DNA of 64,000 bases from Enterobacter wuhouensis (GCF_004331265.1 NZ_SJOO01000002.1:496001-560000), one strand, 5' to 3'; positions 20,529-33,786 are shown, numbered from the stretch's first letter. A program made the numbers and translations. Notes: generated by a model from the letters alone, not told the origin.

Positions 20529-21056
20529 TTGAAAACAGCCCTGCTTCTTGAGACGCTACAAAATCAGCTGACGACGCTGCGCGCCAAGGCCACGCCGCTG
20601 ATGGGACACGCCACGCTGAAGCCGCGCTTTGATCGACAGCTTTTTCGTACCCGCAGCACGTTAATTCAGGATTATCTTGCTGAGGCGCAAACGAATCTTG
20701 ATGAGTTGCGCCACGCGGTAGAGGCGGAACAGCAGGAGCAGGTCGCCTGGCTTGCGGAACACCTCACCGAGCAGATCACCGCCCTGCACCGTGAAATCGC
20801 CGCCTGGCCGCTGCGCGCCTGGGACAGCCCCGCGCCGGGCCTCGGCAAATGGCAGCGCAAGCGGCTGGAGAACCAGGAGTTTGAGCGCCGTCTGTTTGAG
20901 ATGAAGCGCGAGCGCGAGACGCGGCTTAACGCCGCCGAAACGCTTGAAGAACAGCAGCTATTGATGCGCGAAATAACCGCGCTGGAAGGGCGCATCGTCC
21001 GCTGTCGTCAGGCGCTGGACGAGATTGAACGCGTCATTGAACGGTTGACCCGTTAA
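20529..21056 (+). CDS. priC: PriC, primosomal replication protein N''
   Basis: 175-residue replication-restart factor that helps reload DnaB at stalled forks. The protein is helical and rich in Arg and Gln, with the conserved stretch [20 protein letters not shown]. The start is a TTG codon at 20529 with GGAG at 20519-20522; this gives exactly the E. coli length and the MKTALLLE start. It is more diverged from E. coli than its neighbours. ybaM follows after 14 bp. Confidence 0.92.
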   Translation: MKTALLLETLQNQLTTLRAKATPLMGHATLKPRFDRQLFRTRSTLIQDYLAEAQTNLDELRHAVEAEQQEQVAWLAEHLTEQITALHREIAAWPLRAWDSPAPGLGKWQRKRLENQEFERRLFEMKRERETRLNAAETLEEQQLLMREITALEGRIVRCRQALDEIERVIERLTR

Positions 21057-21070
21057 CAGGAGCCACACAG

Positions 21071-21244
21071 ATGTCACTGGAAAATGCACCCGACGAGGTC
21101 AAGCTGGCCGTCGATTTGATTATGCTGCTGGAGAACCATGAGCTCCCGGCGGAGACGGTGCTGAAGGCGCTGGAGATTGTTAAGCGGGATTTTGAGGGGA
21201 AACTTCCCCCTCACCCTGCCCTCTCCCCTGAGGGGAGAGGGTAA
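21071..21244 (+). CDS. ybaM: YbaM, small DUF2496 protein with repeat-derived tail
   Basis: 57-residue protein starting [20 protein letters not shown], matching E. coli YbaM (53 residues) through about residue 45. The last dozen residues, [12 protein letters not shown], are translated from the palindromic repeat that begins at 21205, so the native C-terminus has been replaced. AGGAG at 21058-21062 serves as ribosome site. It is likely cotranscribed with priC. Function unknown. Confidence 0.88.
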   Translation: MSLENAPDEVKLAVDLIMLLENHELPAETVLKALEIVKRDFEGKLPPHPALSPEGRG

Positions 21245-21302
21245 AAAACAGCCCGCACCAGATTATTCTCTCTCCCTTCAGGTGAGAGAGTTAGGGTGAG
21301 GA
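21205..21302. repeat. Palindromic repeat (CCCTCTCCC family) overlapping two genes
   Basis: The left half, CCCCCTCACCCTG plus CCCTCTCCCCTGAGGGGAGAGGG (to 21241), lies inside the end of ybaM. The right half, CTCTCTCCCTTCAGGTGAGAGAG plus TTAGGGTGAGGA (about 21268-21302), lies across the end of mscK. The outer arms are inverted to each other as in the other composite copies. Confidence 0.88.
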
Positions 21303-24300
21303 GTCGGATCGTCACCCTTAATCTCGCGCTTCACTTCCGTATGCTCTTCACCTTTTTCGTTACGCAGGTGAACCTCAAGCTGGTTGAAGGCGATATTAAT
21401 GTCGTTTTCACGGCACAGGCGATCGATCGCGCGGTTAAGTTCGTCGACGGTGTAGCTGCGATCGCGCAGCTCGCGCACGTACAGACGCAGCTCGTGATCG
21501 AGCGTGCTCGGCCCGAAGGTGGTGAAGAACACCGCTGGCGCCGGGTCGTGCATCACTTTCGGATGGTCAGACGCCGCCTTCAGCAGCACCTCTTTCACTT
21601 TGTCCAGATCGGAGCCATAGGCTACGCCGAGGCGGATCACCACGCGGGTGGTGGTATCCGAGAGCGACCAGTTGATCAGGCGCTCGGTCACGAACGCTTT
21701 GTTCGGGATGATCACCTCTTTGCGATCGAAGTCGGTGATGGTGGTCGCACGGATGCGGATCTTGCTGACGGTTCCTGAGAAGGTGCCGATGGTGACGGTA
21801 TCGCCAATGCGCACCGGACGCTCGAACAGGATGATCAGGCCGGAAACAAAGTTACCGAAGATCTCCTGCAGGCCGAAACCAAGACCGACCGAGAGGGCGG
21901 CGGCCAGCCACTGCAGCTTATCCCACGAGACGCCCAGCGAGCCAAAGACCGTCATCGCGCCGACGATAATGATCACATAGTTCAGAATGGTGGTGATGGC
22001 GTACGACGCGCCCTGTCGAAGGTTCAGGCGGGACAGCACCAGCACTTCCAGCAGGCCCGGGAGGTTGCGGATCAGCGCCCACGCGACCACCAGCGAGACC
22101 AGCGCAAAGAGCAGGCTGCCCATGGTCACGCTTTTCATCACCGTGGCGCCCGCCTCGGTGCCGCTGTACTGCCAGAGCGTGACGCTATCGAGATAGGCAA
22201 ATACGGTGATCAAATCAGACCAGATGGCCCAGAACATCACCCCGAACAGCGCCACCATCACCAGCATAGTAATACGCATCGTTTGCTGGTTGACCTGCTC
22301 CAGAGCGATGGTCGGCTCTTCCTGCGGCTCTGCGCCTTCTGCCCCCTCCTTCACCTGATGCTGACGACGCGCAATAGCACGGCGGTAGGCGATACGGCGC
22401 GCCGCCACGCTCAAGCCGCGCAGCACGGTCTGGAACAGCAGGTTCCAGACGATTACCAGATAGACCGTTTCGATCCAGCGGCCCGACAGGCGCAGGGTGG
22501 TATAGAAGTAACCCGTTGCGGTCAGCACCATCAGCGCCAGCGGTATGATCGCAAGCACGGTTACGGTAACCAGGCGAAGATTGTGGGACTCCTTATCGCG
22601 CCAGCTGTCGCGGCACATCGGCCACATCAGGACGGCAATCAGCAGCAGGTTCAGCATAATCACCAGCTGCCCCAGCACGTCATCCATCAGGTGCAGCGGG
22701 GAAAGCTCGGCCACAACCGACCAGAAGTGCAGCGGCAGCAGCGCCAGGCTGATGCGCACAATCTGGCGACGCCAATGGCTGGTGAGCTGCTCCGGCATGT
22801 TGAAGTGACGCACCGCCACGCCGTCTTTTTCCAGCACTTTCCAGCACAGGCCAAATACCAGCCAGAACAGCGCCAGTTTTTTGCTGAACGCCCACAGCAG
22901 ATCGCTGATATTAAGCTGCATCGTCAGCAGGATCAGCCCGGCAGCCAGAATGAGCAGGCAGACCGGCAGGGCGCGGATCAGGTCAATCAGGATTGCCTTC
23001 GGCGTGTGCAGCTGGCTGTCGTTTCGCAGCTGCCCCACTTCGGAGGCCAGCTTCGCCTGGTATTTCTTGAGCCAGCCCAGGCGCCAGCGGATTAAGCCAG
23101 CAATCAGCAGCAGCGGCAATCCCGCCAGGAAGGCAATCATCACCGCGGGCCAGGCTTTCTCCCAGTTGACGGTGATTTTCATGCTCTTGATTTGCGCTTT
23201 CAGCGCTTCCGGGAAGGATTTGATCCAGTCCCAGTCCATCGGCTTGTTGCTGTTCACCCAAAAAATCTGCTGGGTCAGAATCTCCTGCAGGCTTTTCGAG
23301 ACGCTCACCAGCTGCTGCTGGTTAATCTGCAGGTTGATGGCCATCATCAGCTGATTACCCAGCTGCTTGTTGAGCTGGTCGAGCAGCTCGCGGCGCATAT
23401 CCACCACCTGCAGCAGCGCGTCGTGTACTTCCGGATTAACCTCGGCGGAGTGGCCCTCTTCCACCTTAGCGACAAAGCTATCGCTCTGGAAAAGCGCATC
23501 GCGCTGCTGGTTGACGTCGAACTGTTCCAGACGTAGATCGGCGATGCGGTTGGTCATGTCCTCCAGCTCGTCGGCGGACGGCAGCGTCTGCTGCTGCTGG
23601 TAGAGAATGCGCGAGAGCAGGAGGCTGCCTTTCAGCACCGCAATCTGCTCTTTAATGTTACGTTCAGCCTGCAGGGCGCGATCCAGCCAGTTTTTGACCT
23701 GGATGTTCTGCTGCACCAGCGAGTTACCGCTTTCCGTGGCCTGAATCAGGCGCTGGCTCAGCTGATGGTTAACGTCCAGCTCCTGCTTCACCAGCGGGTT
23801 GGCCTGAATGCGGGCGGTTTCATCCGGCGAGACGGCTTCCTGCGCCGTTTTTTCCGTCAGCGTCAGGCGCTTGCTGTTGACCGCTTCCTGAAGCAGCTGA
23901 AGCTGATGCTCCAGGCGGTTAATGTTTGCGGTGACGTAGTCGCGCTGTTTTTGCAGCGTATCCTGCAGCACCGTATTCCCTTCCAGGCTTTTACGCTGCT
24001 GTTCAATTTGCGCATTGAGTAAGGATTGCTGAACCAGCAGCAGGGTCTGCTGCGTCGGACGTAATGCGCCTTCGCCAACCGTCGTGCCGTTCAGGCGGTT
24101 GCGGACCTGCTGAAGCTGTTGAGACGCAGCATACATCGCGTTCTGCACGCGCTCCGGCTGGGTTTGCAGCGAAACCAGCTGGCTATTGTAGGTGGCGAGA
24201 TCGGACTGCGCGGTTTGCAGATCGTCGAGCAGCTGTGCCACGCGTGACTCCAGCTGACGCAGCGAAAGCGTCGCGAGCGTTTTGCGGGTTTCATCGTCAT

Positions 24301-24640
24301 TATCGACGTCGCTCAGGGCAGACAGCGCCTCTGTCGCCTTGCGCATGTTTTCCGGCGCCTGTGCGACTTTCTGACGCAGCGCCGCGGTTTCTGCTTTGAC
24401 GCGCTCGATTTTATCAATCGACTCCAGCGTTTGGGTCAGATCCTGCTGGATGAGTTTATCCTGCGGCGTGAGGTCTTTTTGTTTGTTCAGCGTGTCGAGC
24501 TGGGACTGAACGTCGGTACGCGTGGGGATATCATTGCTGTTATCGGCGCGAGCCCACGTAAGCGGCGCGGTGACAAAGAAAAACAGCGTCGCGAAAAGAA
24601 ATGCAAGAACAGGATGTTGCGAGCGATTGGTGTGCAGCAT
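21278..24640 (-). CDS. mscK: MscK (KefA), potassium-dependent mechanosensitive channel
   Basis: 1120-residue inner-membrane channel of the MscS superfamily that opens under hypo-osmotic stress. A signal peptide (to about TWARA) precedes a large periplasmic coiled-coil domain. Multiple membrane helices follow from about residue 490. The MscS core carries the pore helix region AALSVGLGFGLQEIFGNFVSG and the beta domain RPVRIGDTVTIG. The C-terminus KGDDPTPHPNSLT diverges from the E. coli ending after PTP because the repeat at 21205-21302 supplies its last codons. Confidence 0.96.
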   Translation of the reverse strand: MLHTNRSQHPVLAFLFATLFFFVTAPLTWARADNSNDIPTRTDVQSQLDTLNKQKDLTPQDKLIQQDLTQTLESIDKIERVKAETAALRQKVAQAPENMRKATEALSALSDVDNDDETRKTLATLSLRQLESRVAQLLDDLQTAQSDLATYNSQLVSLQTQPERVQNAMYAASQQLQQVRNRLNGTTVGEGALRPTQQTLLLVQQSLLNAQIEQQRKSLEGNTVLQDTLQKQRDYVTANINRLEHQLQLLQEAVNSKRLTLTEKTAQEAVSPDETARIQANPLVKQELDVNHQLSQRLIQATESGNSLVQQNIQVKNWLDRALQAERNIKEQIAVLKGSLLLSRILYQQQQTLPSADELEDMTNRIADLRLEQFDVNQQRDALFQSDSFVAKVEEGHSAEVNPEVHDALLQVVDMRRELLDQLNKQLGNQLMMAINLQINQQQLVSVSKSLQEILTQQIFWVNSNKPMDWDWIKSFPEALKAQIKSMKITVNWEKAWPAVMIAFLAGLPLLLIAGLIRWRLGWLKKYQAKLASEVGQLRNDSQLHTPKAILIDLIRALPVCLLILAAGLILLTMQLNISDLLWAFSKKLALFWLVFGLCWKVLEKDGVAVRHFNMPEQLTSHWRRQIVRISLALLPLHFWSVVAELSPLHLMDDVLGQLVIMLNLLLIAVLMWPMCRDSWRDKESHNLRLVTVTVLAIIPLALMVLTATGYFYTTLRLSGRWIETVYLVIVWNLLFQTVLRGLSVAARRIAYRRAIARRQHQVKEGAEGAEPQEEPTIALEQVNQQTMRITMLVMVALFGVMFWAIWSDLITVFAYLDSVTLWQYSGTEAGATVMKSVTMGSLLFALVSLVVAWALIRNLPGLLEVLVLSRLNLRQGASYAITTILNYVIIIVGAMTVFGSLGVSWDKLQWLAAALSVGLGFGLQEIFGNFVSGLIILFERPVRIGDTVTIGTFSGTVSKIRIRATTITDFDRKEVIIPNKAFVTERLINWSLSDTTTRVVIRLGVAYGSDLDKVKEVLLKAASDHPKVMHDPAPAVFFTTFGPSTLDHELRLYVRELRDRSYTVDELNRAIDRLCRENDINIAFNQLEVHLRNEKGEEHTEVKREIKGDDPTPHPNSLT

Positions 24641-24739
24641 AGTCGTGAATGATGTCAGAAGATGACCGAAAATAGTCCGGCACGCAGAATATCACGCCCG
24701 TTGAAAGCGGGATAGCGCGAAGATTCTTATCTGAGCTAA

Positions 24740-25393
24740 TTAAGCACTGAGCGTCGGGGCATCGCTGCGCAGCGTCGGACAGAACTGGCACATCTCCAGC
24801 AGAATCGCGACGTAGCTGCGCGCTTCCTGTTTAAGGTCAAAGGATTCCGGCGCGAAAAGCCAGTTTTCCATCAGCCCCGAAATATAGCTTCGCAGCAGAA
24901 TAGCCGCCCGGCGGGTAAGTAAATTGGCGGGCAGCATGTTTGCCTGCATGCACTGATGAAGCGTCTGCTCAATGCGGTCGTAGCTCTCCAGACACAGGCT
25001 GCGCTGCGCCTGCTGGACGACGGCCATTTCGCCAACGAACTCGCATTTATGAAAAATTATTTCCATCATTAACCGGCGACGTTCTTCAACTACCGTTGCT
25101 TCAAGGATATATACTAATATTTCTCTTAATACTGAGAGTGGATCGTCAGGGAATTTTGCCCGATACTCAGTCTCAAGATCGCTAATGCTGGACTCTGAAA
25201 GTTGCCAGATTTCACCGAACAGATCTGACTTGTCTTTAAAATGCCAGTAAATCGCTCCCCGCGTGACGCCCGCGGCCTGAGCAATCTGCGCCAGTGAGGT
25301 TGAGGACACACCCTGCTGAGAAAACAAACGCATTGCCACATCCAGAATGTGTTGTCGGGTTTCAAGCGCTTGTTGTTTGGTTTTTCGTGCCAT
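24740..25393 (-). CDS. acrR: AcrR, TetR-family repressor of acrAB
   Basis: 217-residue TetR-family repressor. The N-terminal helix-turn-helix is [20 protein letters not shown]...[17 protein letters not shown]; the ligand-binding domain follows. Drugs relieve repression of the divergent acrAB genes. The AcrR palindrome lies 28 bp upstream of its start, so the gene is probably also self-repressed. No truncation or frameshift is seen, so the repressor should be functional. Confidence 0.97.
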   Translation of the reverse strand: MARKTKQQALETRQHILDVAMRLFSQQGVSSTSLAQIAQAAGVTRGAIYWHFKDKSDLFGEIWQLSESSISDLETEYRAKFPDDPLSVLREILVYILEATVVEERRRLMMEIIFHKCEFVGEMAVVQQAQRSLCLESYDRIEQTLHQCMQANMLPANLLTRRAAILLRSYISGLMENWLFAPESFDLKQEARSYVAILLEMCQFCPTLRSDAPTLSA

Positions 25394-25421
25394 ACGTCAG
25401 TGAATTTACAGGAGTCAGATT

Positions 25422-25445
25422 TACATACATTTATGAATGTATGTA
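25422..25445. promoter_or_regulatory. AcrR operator
   Basis: 24-bp palindrome with arms TACATACAT and ATGTATGTA around TTATGA, differing from the E. coli AcrR site only in the centre. It sits in the acrR/acrA divergent promoter region. Confidence 0.9.
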
Positions 25446-25534
25446 CCATAGCATGACGATAATATAAACGCAGCAATGGGTTTTTGGACTCAGGACCATT
25501 GATCAATTTGAAATCGGACACTCGAGGTTTACAT

Positions 25535-26728
25535 ATGAACAAAAACAGAGGGTTAACGCCTCTGGCGGTCGTTCTGATGCTCTCAGGCAGCTTAGCGCTT
25601 ACAGGATGTGACGACAAACAGGCTCAACAGGGAGCTCAGCAGGTGCCAGAAGTTGGCGTGGTGACGCTCAAATCCGAACCTCTGCAGATGACAACAGAAC
25701 TGCCAGGCCGCACCAGCGCATACCGCATTGCGGAAGTTCGTCCTCAGGTAAACGGCATTATCCTGAAACGTAACTTCACCGAAGGCGGTGATGTGAAAGC
25801 CGGTGAGTCTCTGTATCAGATTGATCCAGCAACCTATCAGGCGTCTTATGAAAGCGCTAAAGGCGACCTGGCGAAAGCCGACGCTGCAGCAAAAATCGCC
25901 CAGCTGACCGTGAATCGCTACAAAAAACTGCTCGGCACGAAATACATCAGTCAACAGGATTACGATACTGCCCTGGCAGATGCACAGCAGGCTAACGCCG
26001 CCGTTGTGGCCGCCAAAGCGGCTGTTGAAACCGCGCGTATCAACCTGGCCTATACCAAAGTGACCTCTCCTATCAGCGGTCGTATTGGTAAATCTTCCGT
26101 GACGGAAGGGGCGCTGGTACAGAACGGCCAAACGAACGCGCTGGCCACCGTGCAGCAGCTTGATCCGATCTACGTTGACGTGACGCAGTCCAGCAACGAT
26201 TTCCTGCGCCTTCAGCAAGAGCTGGCAAACGGCACGCTGAAGCAGGAAAACGGCAAAGCCAAAGTTGAGCTTGTGACTAACGACGGTATCAAGTTCCCGC
26301 AGGCAGGCACACTGGAATTTTCTGATGTGACCGTCGATCAGACCACGGGGTCTATCACCTTACGTGCGATTTTCCCGAACCCGGATAAAACGCTGCTGCC
26401 GGGGATGTTCGTTCGCGCGCGTCTGGAAGAAGGGACTAACCCAACCGCAATTCTGGTACCTCAGCAGGGTGTGACCCGTACGCCACGCGGCGATGCGAGC
26501 GCGCTGGTTGTGGGCGCAGATGACAAAGTCGAAACGCGCAATATCACCGCAACGCAGGCGATTGGCGATAAGTGGCTGGTGACGGAAGGTCTGAAAGATG
26601 GCGATCGCGTGATTATTACTGGTTTGCAAAAAGTTCGTCCTGGCGCGCAGGTCAAAGCACAGGAAGTGAAATCTGACGAGAAACAACAAGCTTCGGCCGC
26701 TGGCCAGTCAGAACAAACCAAGTCTTAA
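25535..26728 (+). CDS. acrA: AcrA, periplasmic adaptor lipoprotein of AcrAB-TolC
   Basis: 397-residue membrane fusion protein bridging AcrB and TolC. The start at 25535 (MNKNRGLTPLAVV) gives the E. coli length; the longer frame is unsupported. Lipobox LALTGC with lipidated Cys25. The lipoyl half-motifs, a coiled-coil hairpin (about 100-170) and beta-barrel regions follow. A Gln/Ser-rich C-terminal tail is present. 22 bp separate it from acrB in one operon. Confidence 0.98.
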   Translation: MNKNRGLTPLAVVLMLSGSLALTGCDDKQAQQGAQQVPEVGVVTLKSEPLQMTTELPGRTSAYRIAEVRPQVNGIILKRNFTEGGDVKAGESLYQIDPATYQASYESAKGDLAKADAAAKIAQLTVNRYKKLLGTKYISQQDYDTALADAQQANAAVVAAKAAVETARINLAYTKVTSPISGRIGKSSVTEGALVQNGQTNALATVQQLDPIYVDVTQSSNDFLRLQQELANGTLKQENGKAKVELVTNDGIKFPQAGTLEFSDVTVDQTTGSITLRAIFPNPDKTLLPGMFVRARLEEGTNPTAILVPQQGVTRTPRGDASALVVGADDKVETRNITATQAIGDKWLVTEGLKDGDRVIITGLQKVRPGAQVKAQEVKSDEKQQASAAGQSEQTKS

Positions 26729-26747
26729 CTTAAACAGGAGCCGTTAA

Positions 26748-29897
<3,150 letters not shown>

Positions 29898-29914
29898 TAC
29901 CGGTTTCATCCTAT

Positions 29915-29940
29915 AAAAAGGCCGCTTTTGCGGCCTTTTT
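29915..29940 (+). terminator. acrAB intrinsic terminator
   Basis: Perfect stem AAAAAGGCCGC / GCGGCCTTTTT with a TTTT loop, 17 bases after the acrB stop. Confidence 0.92.
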
Positions 29941-30399
29941 CATTTTAATGAGAAAATCATAAATTACGCTTATTGTTGTTCTCTTTATTTACGGCCATTG
30001 TATTTAGACATACCATAATTAATGGATAAGCTAATCAACGAACTCATCCTTTTTTTAATTTCATTTCTTCCGGTAACATATTAGGAATATTCCTAATAAG
30101 CCGTTCTATTGAAAGAGAAATCCGAATCTGGACTTCATCTGAAGGTTAATGCTAACTCAATGAAACGTAAGGATGACGTAAAAAAACAAGGATGGGTGAA
30201 GATAAAATTGTCTGATTCAGGATCGCCATTTGCGTAAAGGCTCGCAAACTGACGTTTTAATTGTAATTTTTCGTAATAGCGCGGTGAAATCTTGATCAGA
30301 GTGGCTTATAGTTAGGTTTATCAGGAACACAGCACCCGTGTGGCTAAGTAAGTTGTATCCATCCCGACATTGATGTTCGGTGACAAAAGGGGATGCGCT
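29941..30399. other. AT-rich gap upstream of tomB-hha
   Basis: With the acrB terminator, the 502-base stretch from acrB to tomB has no recognisable gene. It is clearly AT-rich compared with flanking DNA (for example 29970-30120). It should hold the tomB-hha promoter; the sequence just before tomB, including ATTGATGTTCGGTGACAAAAGG, would be the leader. Open frames here (such as one on the minus strand at 30217-30501) run into tomB antisense and are not credible. Confidence 0.6.
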
Positions 30400-30774
30400 A
30401 TGGACGAGTACTCGCCAAAAAGGCATGATATCGCGCAGTTGAAATTTCTCTGCGAATCCTTGTACCATGACTGCCTTGCTAATCTTGATGAAAGCAATCA
30501 TGGCTGGGTGAATGACCCAACCTCTGCCATCAATCTACAGTTAAATGAGCTGATTGAGCATATCGCAACCTTCGCACTTAATTATAAAATTAAGTATAAT
30601 GAAGATAATAAGCTGATTGAGCAAATTGACGAATACCTGGATGACACCTTTATGTTGTTCAGCAGTTACGGCATTAACGCACAGGATTTGCAGAAATGGC
30701 GTAAATCGGGAAATCGTCTATTTCGCTGTTTTGTCAACGTGAGCAGAGCTAACCCGGTTAGCCTTTCCTGTTAA
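30400..30774 (+). CDS. tomB: TomB, Hha-associated biofilm modulator
   Basis: 124 residues from the ATG at 30400 (MDEYSPKRHDIAQLKFLCES); nearly identical to E. coli TomB (YbaJ). Described as the antitoxin that counters Hha toxicity and reduces biofilm. Rich in acidic residues (EDNKLIEQIDEYLDDTFM). hha follows 27 bp downstream in one operon. Ten additional upstream codons are open but not conserved. Confidence 0.95.
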   Translation: MDEYSPKRHDIAQLKFLCESLYHDCLANLDESNHGWVNDPTSAINLQLNELIEHIATFALNYKIKYNEDNKLIEQIDEYLDDTFMLFSSYGINAQDLQKWRKSGNRLFRCFVNVSRANPVSLSC

Positions 30775-30801
30775 AATTATTACAATTACTAAGGTGAATT
30801 T

Positions 30802-31020
30802 ATGTCTGAAAAACCACTCACAAAAATCGATTATTTAATGCGCTTGCGACGCTGTCAGTCAATTGACACGCTTGAACGTGTCATTGAGAAGAATAAATAC
30901 GAGCTTTCCGATAATGAACTGGCTGTATTTTATTCAGCGGCTGATCATCGGCTTGCTGAGCTCACAATGAATAAACTTTATGACAAAATACCCTCTTCCG
31001 TGTGGAAATTTGTCCGTTAA
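30802..31020 (+). CDS. hha: Hha, H-NS-associated haemolysin expression modulator
   Basis: 72-residue Hha/YmoA-family protein that binds H-NS and tunes silencing of horizontally acquired genes. It contains the conserved [14 protein letters not shown] start (here [20 protein letters not shown]), [19 protein letters not shown] and [11 protein letters not shown]. It is second in the tomB-hha operon. Confidence 0.97.
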   Translation: MSEKPLTKIDYLMRLRRCQSIDTLERVIEKNKYELSDNELAVFYSAADHRLAELTMNKLYDKIPSSVWKFVR

Positions 31021-31228
31021 TGTTCGAAGCGTCTCTTTAGAGGTTCTGCACCACTTTCTAAGCTGAATTCACCTTTCGAATTACGATCCCTGTGCGTACG
31101 CCAGGTCCCCGTGTAAAAAGTGCTCATCAGCAACAATGTTGTGACTGTAGTCACATCAGCTTTTCGGGAACGTTCCCTTTCTGGTTAATCCCCTTTACGC
31201 TGTGGTAAGTGTATCCAGAGAGGTTCCC

Positions 31229-31780
31229 ATGAGTACTGAAAAACAGAAGATGATTGCAGGCGAACATTATCGCCCGGGTGATGAGACGCTAAGGGCCGAC
31301 CGAATGCGTGCGAGACATCTGGTTCACCGCTATAACCATACCGCCCCCGATGAAAAAACCGAGCGCCAGACGATCCTGGCCGACCTGCTGGGGCAAAGTG
31401 AAGGGGCGTATATTGAGCCCAGCTTCCGCTGCGATTACGGCTATAACATTTACCTCGGCAAAGACTTCTACGCCAACTTCGATTGCGTGATGCTGGATGT
31501 CTGCCCCATTCATATCGGCGACAACTGCATGCTCGCGCCCGGGGTACATATATATACCGCGACCCATCCGCTGGATGCAGGCGAGCGGAACAGCGGCGTT
31601 GAATTTGGCAAACCCGTGACCATTGGCAATAACGTCTGGATTGGCGGGCGGGCCGTCATTAACCCTGGCGTAACCCTGGGTGACAATGTGGTCGTGGCGT
31701 CCGGAGCGGTAGTAACAAAAGATGTCCCTGCCAACGCGGTGGTCGGTGGTAATCCGGCGAAAATCATTAAAATGCTGTAG
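31229..31780 (+). CDS. maa: Maa, maltose O-acetyltransferase
   Basis: 183-residue left-handed beta-helix acetyltransferase (LacA/Maa family) that transfers acetyl from acetyl-CoA to maltose and other sugars. The start at 31229 gives the E. coli length. An N-terminal Mac domain ([20 protein letters not shown]) precedes hexapeptide repeats; the catalytic His is in [14 protein letters not shown]. Its place between hha and ylaC is conserved. Confidence 0.94.
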   Translation: MSTEKQKMIAGEHYRPGDETLRADRMRARHLVHRYNHTAPDEKTERQTILADLLGQSEGAYIEPSFRCDYGYNIYLGKDFYANFDCVMLDVCPIHIGDNCMLAPGVHIYTATHPLDAGERNSGVEFGKPVTIGNNVWIGGRAVINPGVTLGDNVVVASGAVVTKDVPANAVVGGNPAKIIKML

Positions 31781-31886
31781 CTGAACTGTTATGGTCTTTC
31801 AGGGCATAACTGTTACTTTTTTCAGCCTGGTGGCTCCCCTAAAATAGGCAGATCCCCTGTATTTTCAACATTCATGAAGGTAAAAA

Positions 31887-32354
31887 ATGACCGAGATACA
31901 GCGCCTGCTTACCGCCACCATCGACGATCTTAACATTCGCGAAAAGCGCGACAATCGCCCGCGCTTTAGCATTAGCTTTATCCGCAAACATCCGGGGCTG
32001 TTTGTCGCCATGTACGCGGCCTGGCTGGCAACGCTTGTGGTGATGCTAACATCCGAAACCCTGGTGGACTCCGTGTGGCTGCTCGTTGTGCTGTTTGTGG
32101 TATTTAACGCGTTCTTCTTTTTCGACGTCAACCCGCGCTATCGCTATGAAGATATCGACGTCCTTGATTTCCGGGTCTGCTATAACGGCGAGTGGTATAA
32201 CACCCGCTATGTGCCATCGGAATTAATCGACAGCATTATGCATTCCCCGGCAGTAGAGACAGGCCTCAAAGAGAAACTGCAGAAAATGGTTTCAACTAAA
32301 GGCGATCTCTCCTTCTATGATGTCTTTACCCTTTCCCGCCCTGCTGCTGCGTAA
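31887..32354 (+). CDS. ylaC: YlaC, DUF5413 inner-membrane protein
   Basis: 155-residue protein with two adjacent hydrophobic helices (about 37-55 and 61-80) and a soluble C-terminal part ([25 protein letters not shown]). Matches E. coli YlaC (156). Function unknown. Its last 29 bases overlap the 3' end of the convergent MocR-family gene, an overlap absent from the E. coli arrangement. Confidence 0.9.
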   Translation: MTEIQRLLTATIDDLNIREKRDNRPRFSISFIRKHPGLFVAMYAAWLATLVVMLTSETLVDSVWLLVVLFVVFNAFFFFDVNPRYRYEDIDVLDFRVCYNGEWYNTRYVPSELIDSIMHSPAVETGLKEKLQKMVSTKGDLSFYDVFTLSRPAAA

Positions 32355-33786
32355 TTAACCTCTGTATGCGCCGGATACCCGGCGCGAATTGTGACGCGGA
32401 AGTATTGCCGTAACCCAATACCAGACCCGTTTGCCCCTGCCGGGCATCAAGGTAGTACCCGCTCAACGCGGCGGGAGCAAGCTGAAACGCCCTCGCCTGC
32501 TGGACAAGCCGCCGATCGTCGATGCCCTCAATCGACACCGTAAGATGCATTCCCCCTTCACCCGCCAGAATGCGGTGCGCCGTGGCCAGCTCCGCGTCCA
32601 GCGCCTCGCGTAGCTGCAGATAGCGTTTACGATAGAGTCGACGCATGGCGGCAAGATGGCGAGCGTAGTGCCCTTCTTCAATAAACAGCGCGAGGGTTCG
32701 CTGTTCTGCACGGTGACCGCCGCGCAATAACGCGCCGATGGCAGGGAGAGCCGCTTTCGCCAGGGCGGGAGGAAGCACCATAAAACCGATTCTGAGTGAC
32801 GGAAAGAGCGTTTTGCTGAAGGTGCCGAGATAGACCACGGGCGCGTTGTTCACCATTCCCAGCATCGCCGGGACGGGTTCACCGGTGTAACGAAACTCGC
32901 TGTCGTAATCATCTTCAATAATCCAGGCGTTGTGCCGCTGGGCCAGCTCCAGCAGTGCCAGACGCCGCCGCGCGCTGAGCACGCTTCCGCACGGAAACTG
33001 ATGCGAAGGCGAGGTGAAAATAAACGAAGGGGGCGGTGCCTGTTGCCCTTCCCAGCAGATCCCTTCTTCATCAACCGGCATACCTGCCATCGTCAGGCCT
33101 GCTTTTGCAAATGCGCTTTTTGCCCCGGCATAGCCGGGATCTTCTACCCATGCAACATCGCCCGGTTCACTCAGCAGCATCGTGCACAGGTTAACCCCTT
33201 CGAGTGCGCCTTCGGTAATCACTATCTGACTCGCGTCGCAATCAATACCGCGTGATATCGCAAGATGGCGGGCGATAGCCGATCGTAACGACGGTTCTCC
33301 AGCCGGATCGCCGTAGCCTAAAAGTGCACTGCCCTCCTCGCGCAGCACGCGATCGTACAGGCGGCGCCACAGCGGGAGAGGAAAATAATTGATGGCGGGC
33401 GTGCCCGGCGTAAAGGCCGGAACGGGTGTATCTCTGGCAACGGGAGCGGGAAGCTGCGCGACGCGTCTGGCAAGCGTGACGGCGGGCTCAGGTAAATCCA
33501 GGGCAACGTTACGCTGCGCCAGCTGCGCCACCCGCGTTCCCTGACGGCTGCGCAGGAGATATCCTTCAAGCGTAAGCTGCTCCAGCGCTGCGTTGACGGT
33601 GTTTCGGGACAGGGAAAGCTGCTGAGCCAGGGTACGCGAGCCGGACAGCCTGCTGCCGGGCTGCAATCTCCCGCACAAGATAGCCTCCCGCAGCGCCAGA
33701 TAGAGCGCACGCTGCAGGGTTTCTTCGCCGCGTTTTTTCAGCGCAGCACTCACTAAAGTATAAAAATCGTCGCCCGGAATATTCAT
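32326..33786 (-). CDS. MocR/PdxR-type regulator (GntR HTH fused to aminotransferase fold)
   Basis: 486 residues from the ATG ending at 33786, with GGAGG just upstream. N-terminal GntR winged helix ([19 protein letters not shown]...[18 protein letters not shown]) and a C-terminal fold-type I aminotransferase domain. The PLP region shows [20 protein letters not shown] and the likely Schiff-base Lys in [16 protein letters not shown]. These regulators usually control a divergent neighbour, here the GNAT gene. It resembles the PdxR group, but no pdxST lies nearby. The ligand is unknown. Confidence 0.88.
   Translation of the reverse strand: MNIPGDDFYTLVSAALKKRGEETLQRALYLALREAILCGRLQPGSRLSGSRTLAQQLSLSRNTVNAALEQLTLEGYLLRSRQGTRVAQLAQRNVALDLPEPAVTLARRVAQLPAPVARDTPVPAFTPGTPAINYFPLPLWRRLYDRVLREEGSALLGYGDPAGEPSLRSAIARHLAISRGIDCDASQIVITEGALEGVNLCTMLLSEPGDVAWVEDPGYAGAKSAFAKAGLTMAGMPVDEEGICWEGQQAPPPSFIFTSPSHQFPCGSVLSARRRLALLELAQRHNAWIIEDDYDSEFRYTGEPVPAMLGMVNNAPVVYLGTFSKTLFPSLRIGFMVLPPALAKAALPAIGALLRGGHRAEQRTLALFIEEGHYARHLAAMRRLYRKRYLQLREALDAELATAHRILAGEGGMHLTVSIEGIDDRRLVQQARAFQLAPAALSGYYLDARQGQTGLVLGYGNTSASQFAPGIRRIQRLITQQQGGKG

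Noticed and set aside
30217..30501. 94-codon minus-strand frame before tomB
   Set aside because: Antisense to the highly conserved tomB start and in AT-rich DNA; no ribosome site or homology.
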